This document shows positions 53,928-63,779 of a DNA stretch of 64,000 bases, piece by piece (the stretch's first letter is position 1; every line of letters starts with the position of its first letter). The DNA lies in NCBI RefSeq assembly GCF_030145815.1, contig NZ_JAIXHL010000018.1:1-64000 (forward strand), given 5' to 3'. Position numbers and translations under genes: made by a program. Origin of the DNA: Sphingomonas sp. Its GTDB lineage: Bacteria > Pseudomonadota > Alphaproteobacteria > Sphingomonadales > Sphingomonadaceae. The notes under the pieces are model-generated. The model saw only the letters and a list, made by a program, of their open reading frames with translations, made no database searches and was not told where the DNA came from.

Positions 53928-54773
53928 CTATCCCCCAAACACCCCCCGCACCGCGTCCCCAACCGCCGCCATCCCCTCGCGCGCATCCTCCCCCCGCACC
54001 AGCACCAGCGTCCGCCGCAAGTCGAACCCGATCAGCGCCGGATTGGCCACCCCGGCATGCCGGTGCGACGCCGGCACTACCGTCGCGCCCAGCCCCGCCG
54101 CGACCATCGCCAGCGCGCGGTCGTCGTTGGGCGTGCGCAGCGCAAAACTCGGGCGGATGCCTCGCCGCGTGAAATAACGGCTGGTCTCCGGCAGCGCCTC
54201 GCAGCTGCGCCGCACGATCATCGTCTCGCCCGCCAGCGCCTCGCCGGGCAGCGCGGCTTCCCCGGCCAGCCGATGCCCGACCGGCAGGGCGAGCAGATAG
54301 GGTTCGCTGCGCAACGCCTCGCCATCGCCCTGCACCGCGGTCAGCGCCAGGTCGACCCGCCCGCGCGCGATATGCTGCGCCAGCACCGTCGCATTCCCCT
54401 CGACCAGCTCGACCGCCAGCCCGGGCGCATCCGCCGCGATCCGCGCGACCAGTGCCGCCAGCTCCGCGCTGGCAATCGTCGTCAGCACTCCCAGCCGCAA
54501 TGTCGCGGGCTGCGCGATCCCGCCCACCGCCGCTGCCGCCAGGTTGAACTCGCGCTCGATCCGCCGCGCATGCACCGCAAATTGCGACCCCGCCTCGGTC
54601 AGCTCGATCCGCTGGCTCGACCGGCGCAGCAGCTTCGCGCCCACCTCGCGCTCCAGCTTGGCGATCCCCGCGGACAGCGTCGGTTGCGACACCGCCATCT
54701 GCGCGGCGGCGGCGGTGAACGTCCCGCTATCGATGACGGCGAGGAAATAGCGCAGCAAATAGCGTTCGATCAT
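53928..54773 (-). CDS. LysR-family transcriptional regulator
   Basis: A 281-residue regulator. The N-terminal helix-turn-helix (YFLAVIDSGTFTAAAAQMAV, SQPTLSAGIAKLEREVGAKL) is classical, and the rest is the periplasmic-binding-like effector domain. The ATG at 54773 is preferred; an in-frame GTG at 54779 is possible. It diverges from isovaleryl-CoA dehydrogenase and its start codon overlaps a perfect inverted repeat (54772-54786), consistent with autoregulation and control of the leucine-degradation genes. Confidence 0.9.
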   Translation of the reverse strand: MIERYLLRYFLAVIDSGTFTAAAAQMAVSQPTLSAGIAKLEREVGAKLLRRSSQRIELTEAGSQFAVHARRIEREFNLAAAAVGGIAQPATLRLGVLTTIASAELAALVARIAADAPGLAVELVEGNATVLAQHIARGRVDLALTAVQGDGEALRSEPYLLALPVGHRLAGEAALPGEALAGETMIVRRSCEALPETSRYFTRRGIRPSFALRTPNDDRALAMVAAGLGATVVPASHRHAGVANPALIGFDLRRTLVLVRGEDAREGMAAVGDAVRGVFGG

Positions 54774-54786
54774 AGACACCGTCTAT
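54772..54786. promoter_or_regulatory. LysR-type T-N11-A palindrome
   Basis: ATAGAC-ACC-GTCTAT, a perfect 6-bp inverted repeat at 54772-54786. T and A at 54773 and 54785 are separated by 11 bases, as in LysR-regulator boxes. It lies at the LysR start and 80 bases upstream of ivd. Confidence 0.65.
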
Positions 54787-54865
54787 GCTGTCCCGCGCGG
54801 CCTTTCAATTTCTCAGCGGGCGCGCGGCGCGCTAGGATGGCGCAAAACAAGTTCAGGAGAGCGCC

Positions 54866-56023
54866 ATGAGCCTGCCCCAGATGGATTTCGCACTCGGCGA
54901 AACCGCGGACATGATCCGTGAGACCACCGAACGCTTCGCGCGCGAACAGATCGCGCCGCTCGCGGCAAAGATCGACGCCGACGACTGGTTTCCGCGCGAC
55001 GAGCTCTGGGCACCGATGGGCGAACTCGGCCTGCACGGCATCACCATCGCGGAGGAGGATGGCGGCCTCGGCCTCGGCTATCTCGAACATGTCATCGCAT
55101 GTGAGGAAGTGTCGCGCGCCTCGGCCTCGATCGGGCTCAGCTACGGCGCGCACTCCAACCTCTGCGTCAACCAGATCGGCCGCTGGGCGAACGCGGAGCA
55201 GAAGGCGAAATACCTGCCCAAGCTGATCAGCGGCGAACATGTCGGCAGCCTCGCCATGTCCGAAGCCGGCGCGGGCAGCGATGTCGTCAGCATGAAGCTG
55301 CGCGCCGAGCATAAGGGCGACCGCTACATCCTCAACGGCACCAAATTCTGGATCACCAACGCCGCCTATGCCGATGTGCTGGTCGTCTATGCCAAGACTG
55401 GCGAGGGATCGCGCGGCATCACCACCTTCATCATCGAACGCGGCATGAAGGGGTTCGAGATCGGGCAAAAGATCGACAAGATGGGGATGCGCGGATCGCC
55501 CACCGCCGAACTCGTCTTCACCGATTGCGAAGTGCCGGAAGAAAACGTGATGGGCCCGCTCAACGGCGGCGTCGGTGTGCTGATGAGCGGCCTCGACTAT
55601 GAACGCACCGTGCTGGCGGGCATTCAGCTCGGCATCATGCAGGCCTGCCTCGACGTCGTGCTGCCGTACCTGCGTGAACGCAAGCAGTTCGGCCAGGCGA
55701 TCGGCAGCTTCCAGCTGATGCAGGCCAAGGTCGCCGACATGTATGTCGCGCTCAATTCCGCCCGCGCCTATGTCTATGCCGTCGCCCGGGCATGCGACGC
55801 GGGCAAGACCACCCGCTTCGACGCCGCCGGCGCGATCCTGCTCGCCTCCGAAAACGCCTTCAAGGTCGCGGGGGAGGCGGTGCAGGCGCTCGGCGGCGCG
55901 GGTTATACCAAGGACTGGCCGGTCGAACGCTTCCTGCGCGACGCCAAGCTGCTGGACATCGGCGCGGGGACGAATGAAATTCGCCGCATGCTGATCGGAC
56001 GGGAGCTTGTCGGAGCCGTATGA
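54866..56023 (+). CDS. ivd: Isovaleryl-CoA dehydrogenase
   Basis: A 385-residue FAD enzyme of leucine degradation, converting isovaleryl-CoA to 3-methylcrotonyl-CoA. The catalytic glutamate of the IVD type is in [16 protein letters not shown], with FAD/substrate motifs [32 protein letters not shown] and [20 protein letters not shown]. The neighbouring methylcrotonyl-CoA carboxylase genes confirm the pathway. Ribosome-binding AGGAGAG precedes the ATG. Confidence 0.95.
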   Translation: MSLPQMDFALGETADMIRETTERFAREQIAPLAAKIDADDWFPRDELWAPMGELGLHGITIAEEDGGLGLGYLEHVIACEEVSRASASIGLSYGAHSNLCVNQIGRWANAEQKAKYLPKLISGEHVGSLAMSEAGAGSDVVSMKLRAEHKGDRYILNGTKFWITNAAYADVLVVYAKTGEGSRGITTFIIERGMKGFEIGQKIDKMGMRGSPTAELVFTDCEVPEENVMGPLNGGVGVLMSGLDYERTVLAGIQLGIMQACLDVVLPYLRERKQFGQAIGSFQLMQAKVADMYVALNSARAYVYAVARACDAGKTTRFDAAGAILLASENAFKVAGEAVQALGGAGYTKDWPVERFLRDAKLLDIGAGTNEIRRMLIGRELVGAV

Positions 56024-57639
56024 CTGAAATCGCCGCACCATCGGATGAGGTAAGCCGCCGCCAGCGCGGTTTCCTGGGCTTTGTCGAGCGGGCGGGCAAT
56101 CTGCTGCCCGAACCGACGATGATCTTCGTCTATCTGATCATCGCGCTGATGGCCGTCAGCGCGATCGGCGACTGGGCCGGATGGTCGGCATCACTCCCCT
56201 ATACCGGTGACGAAGCACCGACCGGTGCGACGCTGGAGGGCGGGGTGCTCACCTACACCGCGTCCAGCCTGTTCTCCGAAGCCAATATCGGTCGCCTGCT
56301 GGTCGACATGCCGCGCACGATGAGCGGCTTTGCGCCATTGGGCCTGATCCTCGTGATCATGCTCGGCGCGGCAGTGGCGGAGCGGTCGGGCATGTTCTCC
56401 GCCCTCATTCGCGCCAGCCTCGCCAATGCTCCGCGCGCGATCCTGACCCCGATCGTCGCGATCATCGGCATGGTCTCGCACCACGCCTCCGACGCCGCCT
56501 ATGTCGTGTTCATCCCGCTCGCCGCGATCGTCTATGCTGCCGCCGGGCGCCACCCCGTCGCAGGGCTCGCCGCCGCCTTTGCCGCCGTCTCCGGCGGCTA
56601 TGCCGGCAACATCACGCCGGGCCAGATCGATGTGCTGCTGTTCGGCTTCACGCAGGAAGCCGCGCGGATCGTCGAGCCGGGCTGGACGATGAACCCGGTC
56701 GGCAATTGGTGGTTCATCCTGTCGATCGTCATCGTCTTCACCCCGGCGGTGTGGTTCATCACCGACAAGGTGGTCGAACCGCGCCTCGGCAAATGGGGCG
56801 GCGAAGCAGACGCGGAAGTGACCGCCGAACTCGCCCGCTCCGAACTCACCGCCGACGAACGCCGCGGCCTGCGCCGCGCCGGCCTCGCCGCGCTCGCGGT
56901 GATCGCGCTTTACCTCGTCCTCACCCTCGCCCCCGGCTACACCCCGCTGATCAACGAAAAGGCGGAAGGAACGGCGCAGCTTCAGCCCTTTTACGGCGCG
57001 CTGATCGCGGGCTTCTTCCTGATGTTCGTCAGCTGCGGCATCGCGTTCGGCAGCGCGACCGGATCGATCAAGTCCGCCGACGACGTCACCCGCATGATGC
57101 GCGAAGGCATCGCCAGCCTCGCGCCGTACATCGTGTTCGTGTTCTTCGCCGCGCATTTCGTGGCGATGTTCAACTGGTCCAATGTCGGCCCGATCATCGC
57201 GATCAACGGCGCCGAAGCGCTCCAGGCCTTCGCGCTCCCCGCACCGATCCTGCTGGTCAGCGTGCTGCTGCTGTCGTCCTTCCTCGACCTGTTCATCGGC
57301 TCGGCCAGCGCCAAGTGGAGCGCGCTCGCGCCCGTCGTCGTGCCGATGTTCATGCTGCTCGGCATCAGCCCGGAAATGACCACGGCTGCCTACCGCATGG
57401 GCGACAGCTACACCAACATCATGACCCCGTTGATGAGCTATTTCCCGCTGATCCTCGCGTTCGCGCGGCGCTGGGACGGATCGTTCGGCGTCGGCTCGCT
57501 GCTCGCCCTGATGCTGCCCTATGCGCTCGCCTTCATGACGCTCGGCATCTCAATGGTCGTCGCCTGGGTCGCGCTCGATCTGCCGCTCGGGCCGGGGGCA
57601 GGGGTGTTCTACGCCCCGCCCACAGGTGGAGGCGCATGA
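56020..57639 (+). CDS. AbgT-family transporter
   Basis: A 539-residue inner-membrane protein with about 12-13 hydrophobic segments. Family features are the N-terminal [53 protein letters not shown], and the C-terminal [19 protein letters not shown]. AbgT proteins carry p-aminobenzoyl-glutamate or sulfonamide-like substrates; a role in leucine or peptide supply is only suggested by position. The ATG overlaps the ivd stop. Confidence 0.93.
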   Translation: MTEIAAPSDEVSRRQRGFLGFVERAGNLLPEPTMIFVYLIIALMAVSAIGDWAGWSASLPYTGDEAPTGATLEGGVLTYTASSLFSEANIGRLLVDMPRTMSGFAPLGLILVIMLGAAVAERSGMFSALIRASLANAPRAILTPIVAIIGMVSHHASDAAYVVFIPLAAIVYAAAGRHPVAGLAAAFAAVSGGYAGNITPGQIDVLLFGFTQEAARIVEPGWTMNPVGNWWFILSIVIVFTPAVWFITDKVVEPRLGKWGGEADAEVTAELARSELTADERRGLRRAGLAALAVIALYLVLTLAPGYTPLINEKAEGTAQLQPFYGALIAGFFLMFVSCGIAFGSATGSIKSADDVTRMMREGIASLAPYIVFVFFAAHFVAMFNWSNVGPIIAINGAEALQAFALPAPILLVSVLLLSSFLDLFIGSASAKWSALAPVVVPMFMLLGISPEMTTAAYRMGDSYTNIMTPLMSYFPLILAFARRWDGSFGVGSLLALMLPYALAFMTLGISMVVAWVALDLPLGPGAGVFYAPPTGGGA

Positions 57640-58364
57640 TCGATCCGCTGCTCGACCTCGGCACCGAACTGTTTGAGGACCTGTATCGCCCGATCGACAG
57701 CGGCCGCTGGTCGCTGCGCCCCCCGGCGATGGTCCTGACGCGCGGCTATTGGAGCCCGCCCGCTTTGGTCCCCAATGTCCGCGCACTGACCCGCGACGGT
57801 GACACCTGGATGTCGCTGACCCCGCTCGAATTCGAAAGCCAGGGGATCGGCGTCCACTATGCTACCGGCCATGTCGCGATCTTCGGCCTCGGCATGGGCT
57901 GGGTCGCCGCCGCCACCGCATTGCGCGACAGCGTGACACAGGTCACGGTGGTCGAACGCGACCCCGACGTGATCGCGCTCCACGCCGATCTCGACCTGTT
58001 CGCGCGCCTGCCGGGCGGGGCAGGGGACAAGATCCGCATCGTGGAGGGCGACGCGCTCGCTTGGCGCCCCGACGCGCCGGTCGCCCTGCTCATGCCCGAT
58101 ATCTGGCTCCCCCTGGTCAGCGACGGCCGGGTCGACGAGGTGCGCCAGATGCAGGCCAATGTCGCCGCCACCAACATCTATTTCTGGGGCCAGGAGCTGG
58201 AAATCGCCCGCCACGCCCGCGCCGCCGGGATCGGCCTCGACACCGCCGGCGTCGGGCAGGTCATCGCCAGCTTCGGCCTTCCGCTCGTCGGCAACGACCT
58301 GCCCGACTATCCCGACCGCATCCGCGCCGCCGCCGCCGCATGGATGCAGGACCGCTGGCTGTGA
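57636..58364 (+). CDS. Spermidine synthase-like methyltransferase-fold protein
   Basis: A 242-residue protein with a Rossmann SAM-binding-like motif ([19 protein letters not shown]) followed by an acidic loop ([14 protein letters not shown]) and a LMPDIWLPL strand, as in the spermidine synthase/methyltransferase fold. The usual polyamine active-site aspartates are not obvious. The ATG overlaps the AbgT stop by four bases (ATGA), so it is part of the leucine operon. Function unknown. Confidence 0.72.
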   Translation: MIDPLLDLGTELFEDLYRPIDSGRWSLRPPAMVLTRGYWSPPALVPNVRALTRDGDTWMSLTPLEFESQGIGVHYATGHVAIFGLGMGWVAAATALRDSVTQVTVVERDPDVIALHADLDLFARLPGGAGDKIRIVEGDALAWRPDAPVALLMPDIWLPLVSDGRVDEVRQMQANVAATNIYFWGQELEIARHARAAGIGLDTAGVGQVIASFGLPLVGNDLPDYPDRIRAAAAAWMQDRWL

Positions 58365-58365
58365 C

Positions 58366-58704
58366 TCACTTGCCGACGAACAGGAACGCCACGGCCGCCA
58401 TGATGCATGCAAACGCCGCGAAGTGGCGCCAGTGCAGCGCCTCGCCCAGCACCGCGACCATGAACACCCCGAACACGGTCAGCGCAATCGCCTCCTGCGC
58501 GATCTTGAGCTGGCCCGGTGTCCACCCGGCCAGAAAGCCAACCCGGTTGGCCGGTACCGCCAGGCAATATTCGAACCCGGCAATGGCCCAAGAGATCAGG
58601 ATCACGGACAGCAACGGCTTCTCCAGCCCGCCTTTGCCGAGATGCCAATACCACGCGATCGTCATGAACACATTGGACGCAATCAGCAGCAGGATCGTCG
58701 CCAT
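58366..58704 (-). CDS. DUF486-family small membrane protein
   Basis: A 112-residue protein with four hydrophobic helices, including [20 protein letters not shown] at the start and [17 protein letters not shown] at the end, of the DMT-superfamily-like DUF486 group. The ATG at 58704 has GGGAG upstream; a longer frame to 59244 runs into the mccB coding sequence and is rejected. It is encoded antisense to the operon direction, in a gap between two operon genes. Confidence 0.85.
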   Translation of the reverse strand: MATILLLIASNVFMTIAWYWHLGKGGLEKPLLSVILISWAIAGFEYCLAVPANRVGFLAGWTPGQLKIAQEAIALTVFGVFMVAVLGEALHWRHFAAFACIMAAVAFLFVGK

Positions 58705-58752
58705 GAAAACTCCCTTCGCCCCGCTCTGCGCGCTCGCCGCCGGGGGCGCAAG

Positions 58753-60354
58753 ATGAGCGGACCCGTCCTGAAATCGCTCGTCAACGCCGAAGACGAAGGC
58801 TTCCGCACCAACGCCGCGCACAACCGCGCGCTGGTCGAAAAGCTCCGCGCCGACGTCGCGCAGGCCGCACTGGGCGGCAACGAAAAGTCGCGCGAACGCC
58901 ACACGGCACGCGGCAAGCTGCTCCCCCGCGAGCGCGTCGAACGCCTGCTCGACCCCGGCGCACCCTTCCTCGAAATCGGCCAGCTCGCCGCCTGCGACAT
59001 GTACGAAGGCGAAGTGCCCGGCGCCGGCATGATCGCCGGCATCGGCAAAGTCTCGGGCCGCACCTGCATGATCGTCTGCAACGACGCGACGGTAAAGGGC
59101 GGCACCTATTACCCGATGACGGTCAAAAAGCATCTTCGCGCGCAGGAGATTGCGGAGGCCAACCGGCTGCCCTGCATCTACCTCGTCGACAGCGGCGGCG
59201 CGAACCTGCCGCATCAGGCCGACGTCTTCCCCGACCGCGATCATTTCGGCCGCATCTTCTTCAACCAGGCGAACATGAGCGCCAAGGGCATCCCCCAGAT
59301 CGCTTGCGTCATGGGCAGCTGCACTGCGGGCGGCGCATACGTTCCCGCCATGTCCGACGAAAGCGTGATCGTGCGCGAACAGGGCACGATCTTCCTAGCC
59401 GGCCCGCCGCTGGTCAAGGCCGCGACGGGGGAGGAAATCAGCGCCGAGGATCTGGGCGGCGGCGACCTGCACGGGCGCAAATCGGGCGTGGTCGATCATG
59501 TCGCCGACAATGACGAACACGCGCTGACCATTGTCCGCGACATCGTCAGCCACCTCCCCGCCGACCGCAAACCCGACATCGCGCTGCTCGACCCGCGCCC
59601 GCCCAAGTTCGACGCCGAAGACCTCTACGGCATCGTCCCCACCGACGTCCGCGCCCCCTATGACGTCCACGAAGTCATCGCCCGGCTGGTCGACGGCTCA
59701 GAGTTCCACGAGTTCAAGGCGCTGTACGGCACCACGCTTGTCTGCGGCTTCGCCCACATCTGGGGCATCCCCGTCGCGATCCTCGCCAATAACGGCGTGC
59801 TGTTCAGCGAAAGCGCGGTCAAGGGCGCCCACTTCATCGAGCTCGCCTGCCAACGCCGCGTGCCCTTGCTGTTCCTCCAGAATATCAGCGGCTTCATGGT
59901 CGGCGGAAAATATGAGGCCGAGGGCATCGCCAAGCACGGCGCGAAACTTGTCACCGCAGTCGCCACCGCCAGCGTCCCCAAGATCACCGTGCTGATCGGC
60001 GGCAGCTTCGGCGCCGGCAATTACGGCATGTGCGGTCGCGCCTACAGCCCCCGCTTCCTGTTCAGCTGGCCCAACAGCCGCATCAGCGTGATGGGCGGCG
60101 AACAGGCGGCTTCGGTGCTGGCGACGGTCCACCGCGACGCCGCCAACTGGACGCCGGAACAGGCCGAATCCTTCAAACAACCCATCCGCGACGATTACGA
60201 GGCGCAAGGCAACCCGTGGCACGCAACGGCGCGGTTGTGGGACGACGGCATTATCGACCCTGCGCAGACGCGAGATGTGCTGGGCCTGGCGTTCGCGGCA
60301 ACGCTGAACGCGCCAGTGGAGGAGGGGACACGCTTCGGCGTGTTTCGGATGTGA
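58753..60354 (+). CDS. mccB: Methylcrotonyl-CoA carboxylase beta subunit
   Basis: A 533-residue carboxyltransferase that carboxylates 3-methylcrotonyl-CoA with biotin supplied by the alpha subunit. Motifs include [39 protein letters not shown] (broken as [14 protein letters not shown]), [20 protein letters not shown], and [13 protein letters not shown]. The [18 protein letters not shown] stretch is typical of methylcrotonyl rather than acetyl- or propionyl-CoA carboxylases. The ATG follows a short GC spacer (CGCAAG) without a strong ribosome-binding site. Confidence 0.95.
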   Translation: MSGPVLKSLVNAEDEGFRTNAAHNRALVEKLRADVAQAALGGNEKSRERHTARGKLLPRERVERLLDPGAPFLEIGQLAACDMYEGEVPGAGMIAGIGKVSGRTCMIVCNDATVKGGTYYPMTVKKHLRAQEIAEANRLPCIYLVDSGGANLPHQADVFPDRDHFGRIFFNQANMSAKGIPQIACVMGSCTAGGAYVPAMSDESVIVREQGTIFLAGPPLVKAATGEEISAEDLGGGDLHGRKSGVVDHVADNDEHALTIVRDIVSHLPADRKPDIALLDPRPPKFDAEDLYGIVPTDVRAPYDVHEVIARLVDGSEFHEFKALYGTTLVCGFAHIWGIPVAILANNGVLFSESAVKGAHFIELACQRRVPLLFLQNISGFMVGGKYEAEGIAKHGAKLVTAVATASVPKITVLIGGSFGAGNYGMCGRAYSPRFLFSWPNSRISVMGGEQAASVLATVHRDAANWTPEQAESFKQPIRDDYEAQGNPWHATARLWDDGIIDPAQTRDVLGLAFAATLNAPVEEGTRFGVFRM

Positions 60355-60749
60355 TGACACCAATGAAACTCAGTTTTGGGGAAAAGCACTACGTATCAAT
60401 TGCCACGCAGCAGGACCTCGCGCGTGAGATTGCTAAGGCGCTCCCCGGCAAGGAAGGTGATGTTCTGATCCTGGCCCAGTCCGAGCACTTCTACCTCCAG
60501 GCCGGATTGAGCGGGAGCGGCTGGATCTTGGAACGGCGTTCCGGCGATGAAAGCTCTCACGTCAGCTTCACGAAGGGCTCGGCTTTGCCAAGGCCAACGA
60601 GAAAGAACTCCTGGCTTTTCCGTCTCCTTTTGGGCCCGGAACTACCGTCCGGTGAGTTCAGCTCGGAAGAGGTTGCAGAGGTCTTCAGCACCTACTTTCG
60701 CGGCGAACCGATCGTGCTGACCCATAAGCCCGGATACACGTTTCAATGA
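60354..60749 (+). CDS. Uncharacterised protein inserted between mccB and mccA
   Basis: A 131-residue protein (ATG at 60354 overlapping the mccB stop, or ATG at 60363). It looks alpha/beta: KLSFGEKHYVSIATQQDL, DVLILAQSEHFYLQAGLSG, and a helical C-terminal half. No signal peptide, no membrane helix, no recognised family. GC content and codon choice (CAATTGCC, ATCC) are less biased than in the flanking carboxylase genes. It couples the two subunits translationally at both ends. Confidence 0.65.
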   Translation: MTPMKLSFGEKHYVSIATQQDLAREIAKALPGKEGDVLILAQSEHFYLQAGLSGSGWILERRSGDESSHVSFTKGSALPRPTRKNSWLFRLLLGPELPSGEFSSEEVAEVFSTYFRGEPIVLTHKPGYTFQ

Positions 60750-62653
60750 TCACCTCCCTCCTCATCGCCAACCGTGGCGAGATCGCGTGCCGCATCATCC
60801 GCACCGCGCGGAAGCTCGGCGTCCGCACCGTCGCGGTCTATTCCGACGCCGACGCCAATGCGCTCCACGTCCGCAGCGCGGATGAGGCGGTGCATATCGG
60901 CGCATCCCCGGCGCGCGAGTCCTATCTGATCGGCGACCGCATCATCGCCGCCGCCAAGCAAACCGGCGCACAGGCGATCCATCCCGGCTATGGCTTCCTC
61001 TCCGAAAATGCGGAGTTCGCCGAAGCCGTGCAGGCCGCCGGCCTGATCTGGGTCGGCCCCAACCCTGCCAGCATCCGCGCCATGGGCCTCAAGGACGCGG
61101 CCAAGAAGCTGATGCAGGACGCCCGCGTCCCCGTCACGCCCGGCTATCTCGGCGAGGACCAGTCGCCCGAACGCCTGCAATCCGAAGCCGACCGCATCGG
61201 CTACCCCGTGCTGATCAAGGCGGTCGCGGGCGGCGGGGGCAAGGGGATGCGTCGCGTCGATGCCGCCGCCGACTTCGCCGACGCGCTCGCCTCCTGCCAG
61301 CGTGAGGCCGCGTCCTCGTTCGGCAACGATCAGGTGCTGCTCGAAAAATACATCCTCGCCCCGCGCCATATCGAGGTGCAGGTGTTCGGCGACAGCCATG
61401 GCAACATCGTCCATCTGTTCGAACGCGACTGCTCGCTCCAGCGCCGCCACCAAAAGGTGATCGAGGAAGCCCCCGCACCCGGCATGGACGCAGCTACCCG
61501 CGCCGCCGTGTGCGACGCGGCGGTCAAGGCCGCCCGCGCGGTCGACTATGTCGGCGCCGGCACGATCGAATTCATCGCCGACGCCTCCGAAGGGCTGCGC
61601 GCCGACCGCATCTGGTTCATGGAAATGAACACCCGGCTTCAGGTCGAGCACCCGGTGACCGAGGCAATCACTGGCGTCGATCTGGTCGAATGGCAGCTGC
61701 GCGTCGCATCGGGCGAGCCGCTGCCCAAGACGCAGGATCAGCTTTCGATCCATGGCTGGGCGATGGAAGCGCGGCTCTATGCGGAGGATCCGGCCAAGGG
61801 CTTCCTGCCCTCGACCGGCGGCTTCACCACGTTCGATCTCAACCCCGACCACATCGTCGATGACGTCCGCATCGACACCGGGGTCGATCGCACCAGCGTG
61901 GTCACGCCCTTCTACGACCCGATGATCGCCAAGCTGATCGTCCATCGCAACACGCGTGAGGAAGCGGCGGCCGAGCTTGCGATCCTGTGCGGCGGGGTCA
62001 TGATCGCGCCGACGCGCACCAATGCCGGCTTCCTGATGCGCTGCCTCGAACATCCCGAGTTCGTCGGCGCGACCATCGACACCGGCTTCATCGCGCGCAA
62101 CGAAGCCGCGCTGCTGACCGGCCCGGACATCCGCGCCGACATGGCGCGTGACGCCGGCGCAGGGGTGTTCGGCGATATCGTCAGCCAGATGCGCGACGCG
62201 CGCACGATCGCACCCGCCTTCCGCCTCAACGCCGCACCCCGCGCGCGTGGCGCGGTGATGGACGAACATGGCCAGCGGTTCGAGGTGGACCTGCTCGACT
62301 ATGCCGCGCCGTCGTGGCGCTATTTCTACAACAACGTCTTCTCCGCCGACCCGCGCCAGATGACGATCTTCGCCGATGGCGAAGCCGCCTGGTACCGCGC
62401 GTGGCGCGCCGAGGGTGGGGCCGGGGGCGCAGCCGGCGACGGAGCGATCCTCGCCCCGATGCCCGGCCGCATCGTCTCGGTCGAGGTCGTGGAGGGGCAG
62501 GCGGTCACCGCGGGGCAAAAGCTGCTGGTGCTGGAGGCGATGAAGATGGAGCAGGCCCTGCTCGCCCCGTTCGACGGCGTGGTGGAAACCCTGACCGCCG
62601 TCGCAGGCGCGCAGGTTCAGGTCGATGCGCTACTGGCGAAGGTAACCAAGTAA
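60746..62653 (+). CDS. mccA: Methylcrotonyl-CoA carboxylase alpha subunit (biotin-containing)
   Basis: A 635-residue protein with biotin carboxylase (residues 1-450: SLLIANRGEIACRIIRTA, IHPGYGFLSENAEFAEA, AVAGGGGKGMR, EMNTRLQVEHPVTE) and a C-terminal biotinyl domain with the lysine in LEAMKMEQ. It carries biotin-dependent ATP carboxylation for the beta subunit. The start overlaps the preceding gene by four bases. Confidence 0.95.
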   Translation: MITSLLIANRGEIACRIIRTARKLGVRTVAVYSDADANALHVRSADEAVHIGASPARESYLIGDRIIAAAKQTGAQAIHPGYGFLSENAEFAEAVQAAGLIWVGPNPASIRAMGLKDAAKKLMQDARVPVTPGYLGEDQSPERLQSEADRIGYPVLIKAVAGGGGKGMRRVDAAADFADALASCQREAASSFGNDQVLLEKYILAPRHIEVQVFGDSHGNIVHLFERDCSLQRRHQKVIEEAPAPGMDAATRAAVCDAAVKAARAVDYVGAGTIEFIADASEGLRADRIWFMEMNTRLQVEHPVTEAITGVDLVEWQLRVASGEPLPKTQDQLSIHGWAMEARLYAEDPAKGFLPSTGGFTTFDLNPDHIVDDVRIDTGVDRTSVVTPFYDPMIAKLIVHRNTREEAAAELAILCGGVMIAPTRTNAGFLMRCLEHPEFVGATIDTGFIARNEAALLTGPDIRADMARDAGAGVFGDIVSQMRDARTIAPAFRLNAAPRARGAVMDEHGQRFEVDLLDYAAPSWRYFYNNVFSADPRQMTIFADGEAAWYRAWRAEGGAGGAAGDGAILAPMPGRIVSVEVVEGQAVTAGQKLLVLEAMKMEQALLAPFDGVVETLTAVAGAQVQVDALLAKVTK

Positions 62654-62655
62654 CC

Positions 62656-62736
62656 GTCGCCCCGGCGCAGGCCGGGGCCGCCAGAGGGAAGGCGACACCC
62701 GCAAAACTTGGCGGCCCCGGCCTGCGCCGGGGCGAC
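62656..62736. repeat. Perfect 28-bp inverted repeat after mccA
   Basis: Arms at 62656-62683 and 62709-62736 are exact reverse complements (GTCGCCCCGGCGCAGG...) around a 25-base centre. It starts three bases after the mccA stop, and may end or stabilise the operon mRNA. It shares the core of the element inside fmt. Confidence 0.88.
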
Positions 62737-63017
62737 AGCGGGGCGAGTCTATTCGCCCGACATTCCCCACAGCAAAAGACACACCCCGCCAGACACCCAC
62801 GGCGCGTTTCCCCGCGACATGTTCGCATCACCGCCCCAACCACCCCGCGCCGAATCACCCCGCCGCGCCGAGTAACCGGGCCAAACACCCCAGCCGGAAC
62901 CGCCAAAAACCCTTGGAAAACCGCGGCCTGAAGCCCCGGGCCTTTCCTACAAGAACCCATTTGGATAAAATACATCCTCATAAACCAACCGGAAATGAGA
63001 ATGTACACACATGCCAC
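62737..63017. other. Non-coding, strongly strand-asymmetric stretch
   Basis: About 280 bases after the palindromic element. The plus strand is unusually C- and A-rich (ACACCCCGCCAGACACCCAC, repeated ACCCCG motifs) and G-poor, then becomes AT-richer near 62950-63010. Reading frames through it are spurious and carry the palindrome's translation. No RNA or regulatory element is recognised with certainty. Confidence 0.5.
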
Positions 63018-63779
63018 CTATTCCCGCCAACTCCGGTCCACCCGGTCCACCAACCGCACCATCGCCGCAAAATCCGCCGCGCCCGGCCCGCCCGGCACTT
63101 GCGCCATATGCAGGTCGCGCTGGTGCACCGCGACCACTTCCGGCGACACGGTCAGCGGCTTGCCCATCGACAGCGTCGCCAGCTGGATTTCGCACGCGCG
63201 CTGCAGCGACCAATGCTTGATGAACGCCTCGGGCAGCGTCCGTCCCATCGCGACGATGCCATGGTTGCGCAGCAGCAGCATGCGCTTGTCGCCGAGGTTC
63301 GCGACCAGCCGCGCGCCCTCCTCGTCGCGCACCGTCACGCCCTCGAAATCATGATAGGCGATCTGCCCCGAAAAATTGCACGAGTAGAAATTGATCGGCT
63401 GCAACCCGCCCTCCAGGCTGCTCACCGCCATGCCGGCCGTGGTGTGCGTGTGCATGATGCAATGCACATCGGGCAGGTTGCGATGGAACACCGCATGCTG
63501 GACGAACCCGGCGCGGTTGACCGGATAGGGGCTGTCGTCGAGCTTGTTGCCGTCGATGTCGATCTTGACCAGGTTCGACGCCTTCACCTCGCTGAAATGC
63601 AGCCCGAACGGGTTGATCAGGAACGCATGATCCTCGCCCGGCACCTTCAGCGTGATGTGGTTATAAATCATCTCCGACCAGCCAAGATGGTCGAACACGC
63701 GATAGGCGGCGGCGAGCTGCTGGCGCGCCTCCCACTCGGCATCGGACATCGTGCGGGGTGCGACAGCGGCGGTGGCCAT
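63018..63779 (-). CDS. Class II aldolase/adducin-family protein
   Basis: A 253-residue cytoplasmic zinc aldolase-like protein. Metal-binding histidine pairs are in IMHTHTTAGM and NHGIVAMG, with the N-terminal IYNHITLKVPGEDHAFLINP segment of the family. The ATG at 63779 (MATAAVAPR) is preceded by GGAGAGG; an in-frame ATG at 63791 is less likely. The substrate is unknown; it may be a fuculose-phosphate-like aldolase or a bacterial adducin-type protein. Bases 63780-64000 contain no confident gene. Confidence 0.87.
   Translation of the reverse strand: MATAAVAPRTMSDAEWEARQQLAAAYRVFDHLGWSEMIYNHITLKVPGEDHAFLINPFGLHFSEVKASNLVKIDIDGNKLDDSPYPVNRAGFVQHAVFHRNLPDVHCIMHTHTTAGMAVSSLEGGLQPINFYSCNFSGQIAYHDFEGVTVRDEEGARLVANLGDKRMLLLRNHGIVAMGRTLPEAFIKHWSLQRACEIQLATLSMGKPLTVSPEVVAVHQRDLHMAQVPGGPGAADFAAMVRLVDRVDRSWRE

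Noticed and set aside
62505..63017. 170-codon minus-strand ORF after mccA
   Set aside because: It runs through the palindromic repeat and mccA's biotinyl-domain codons; its middle is simply the translated repeat.
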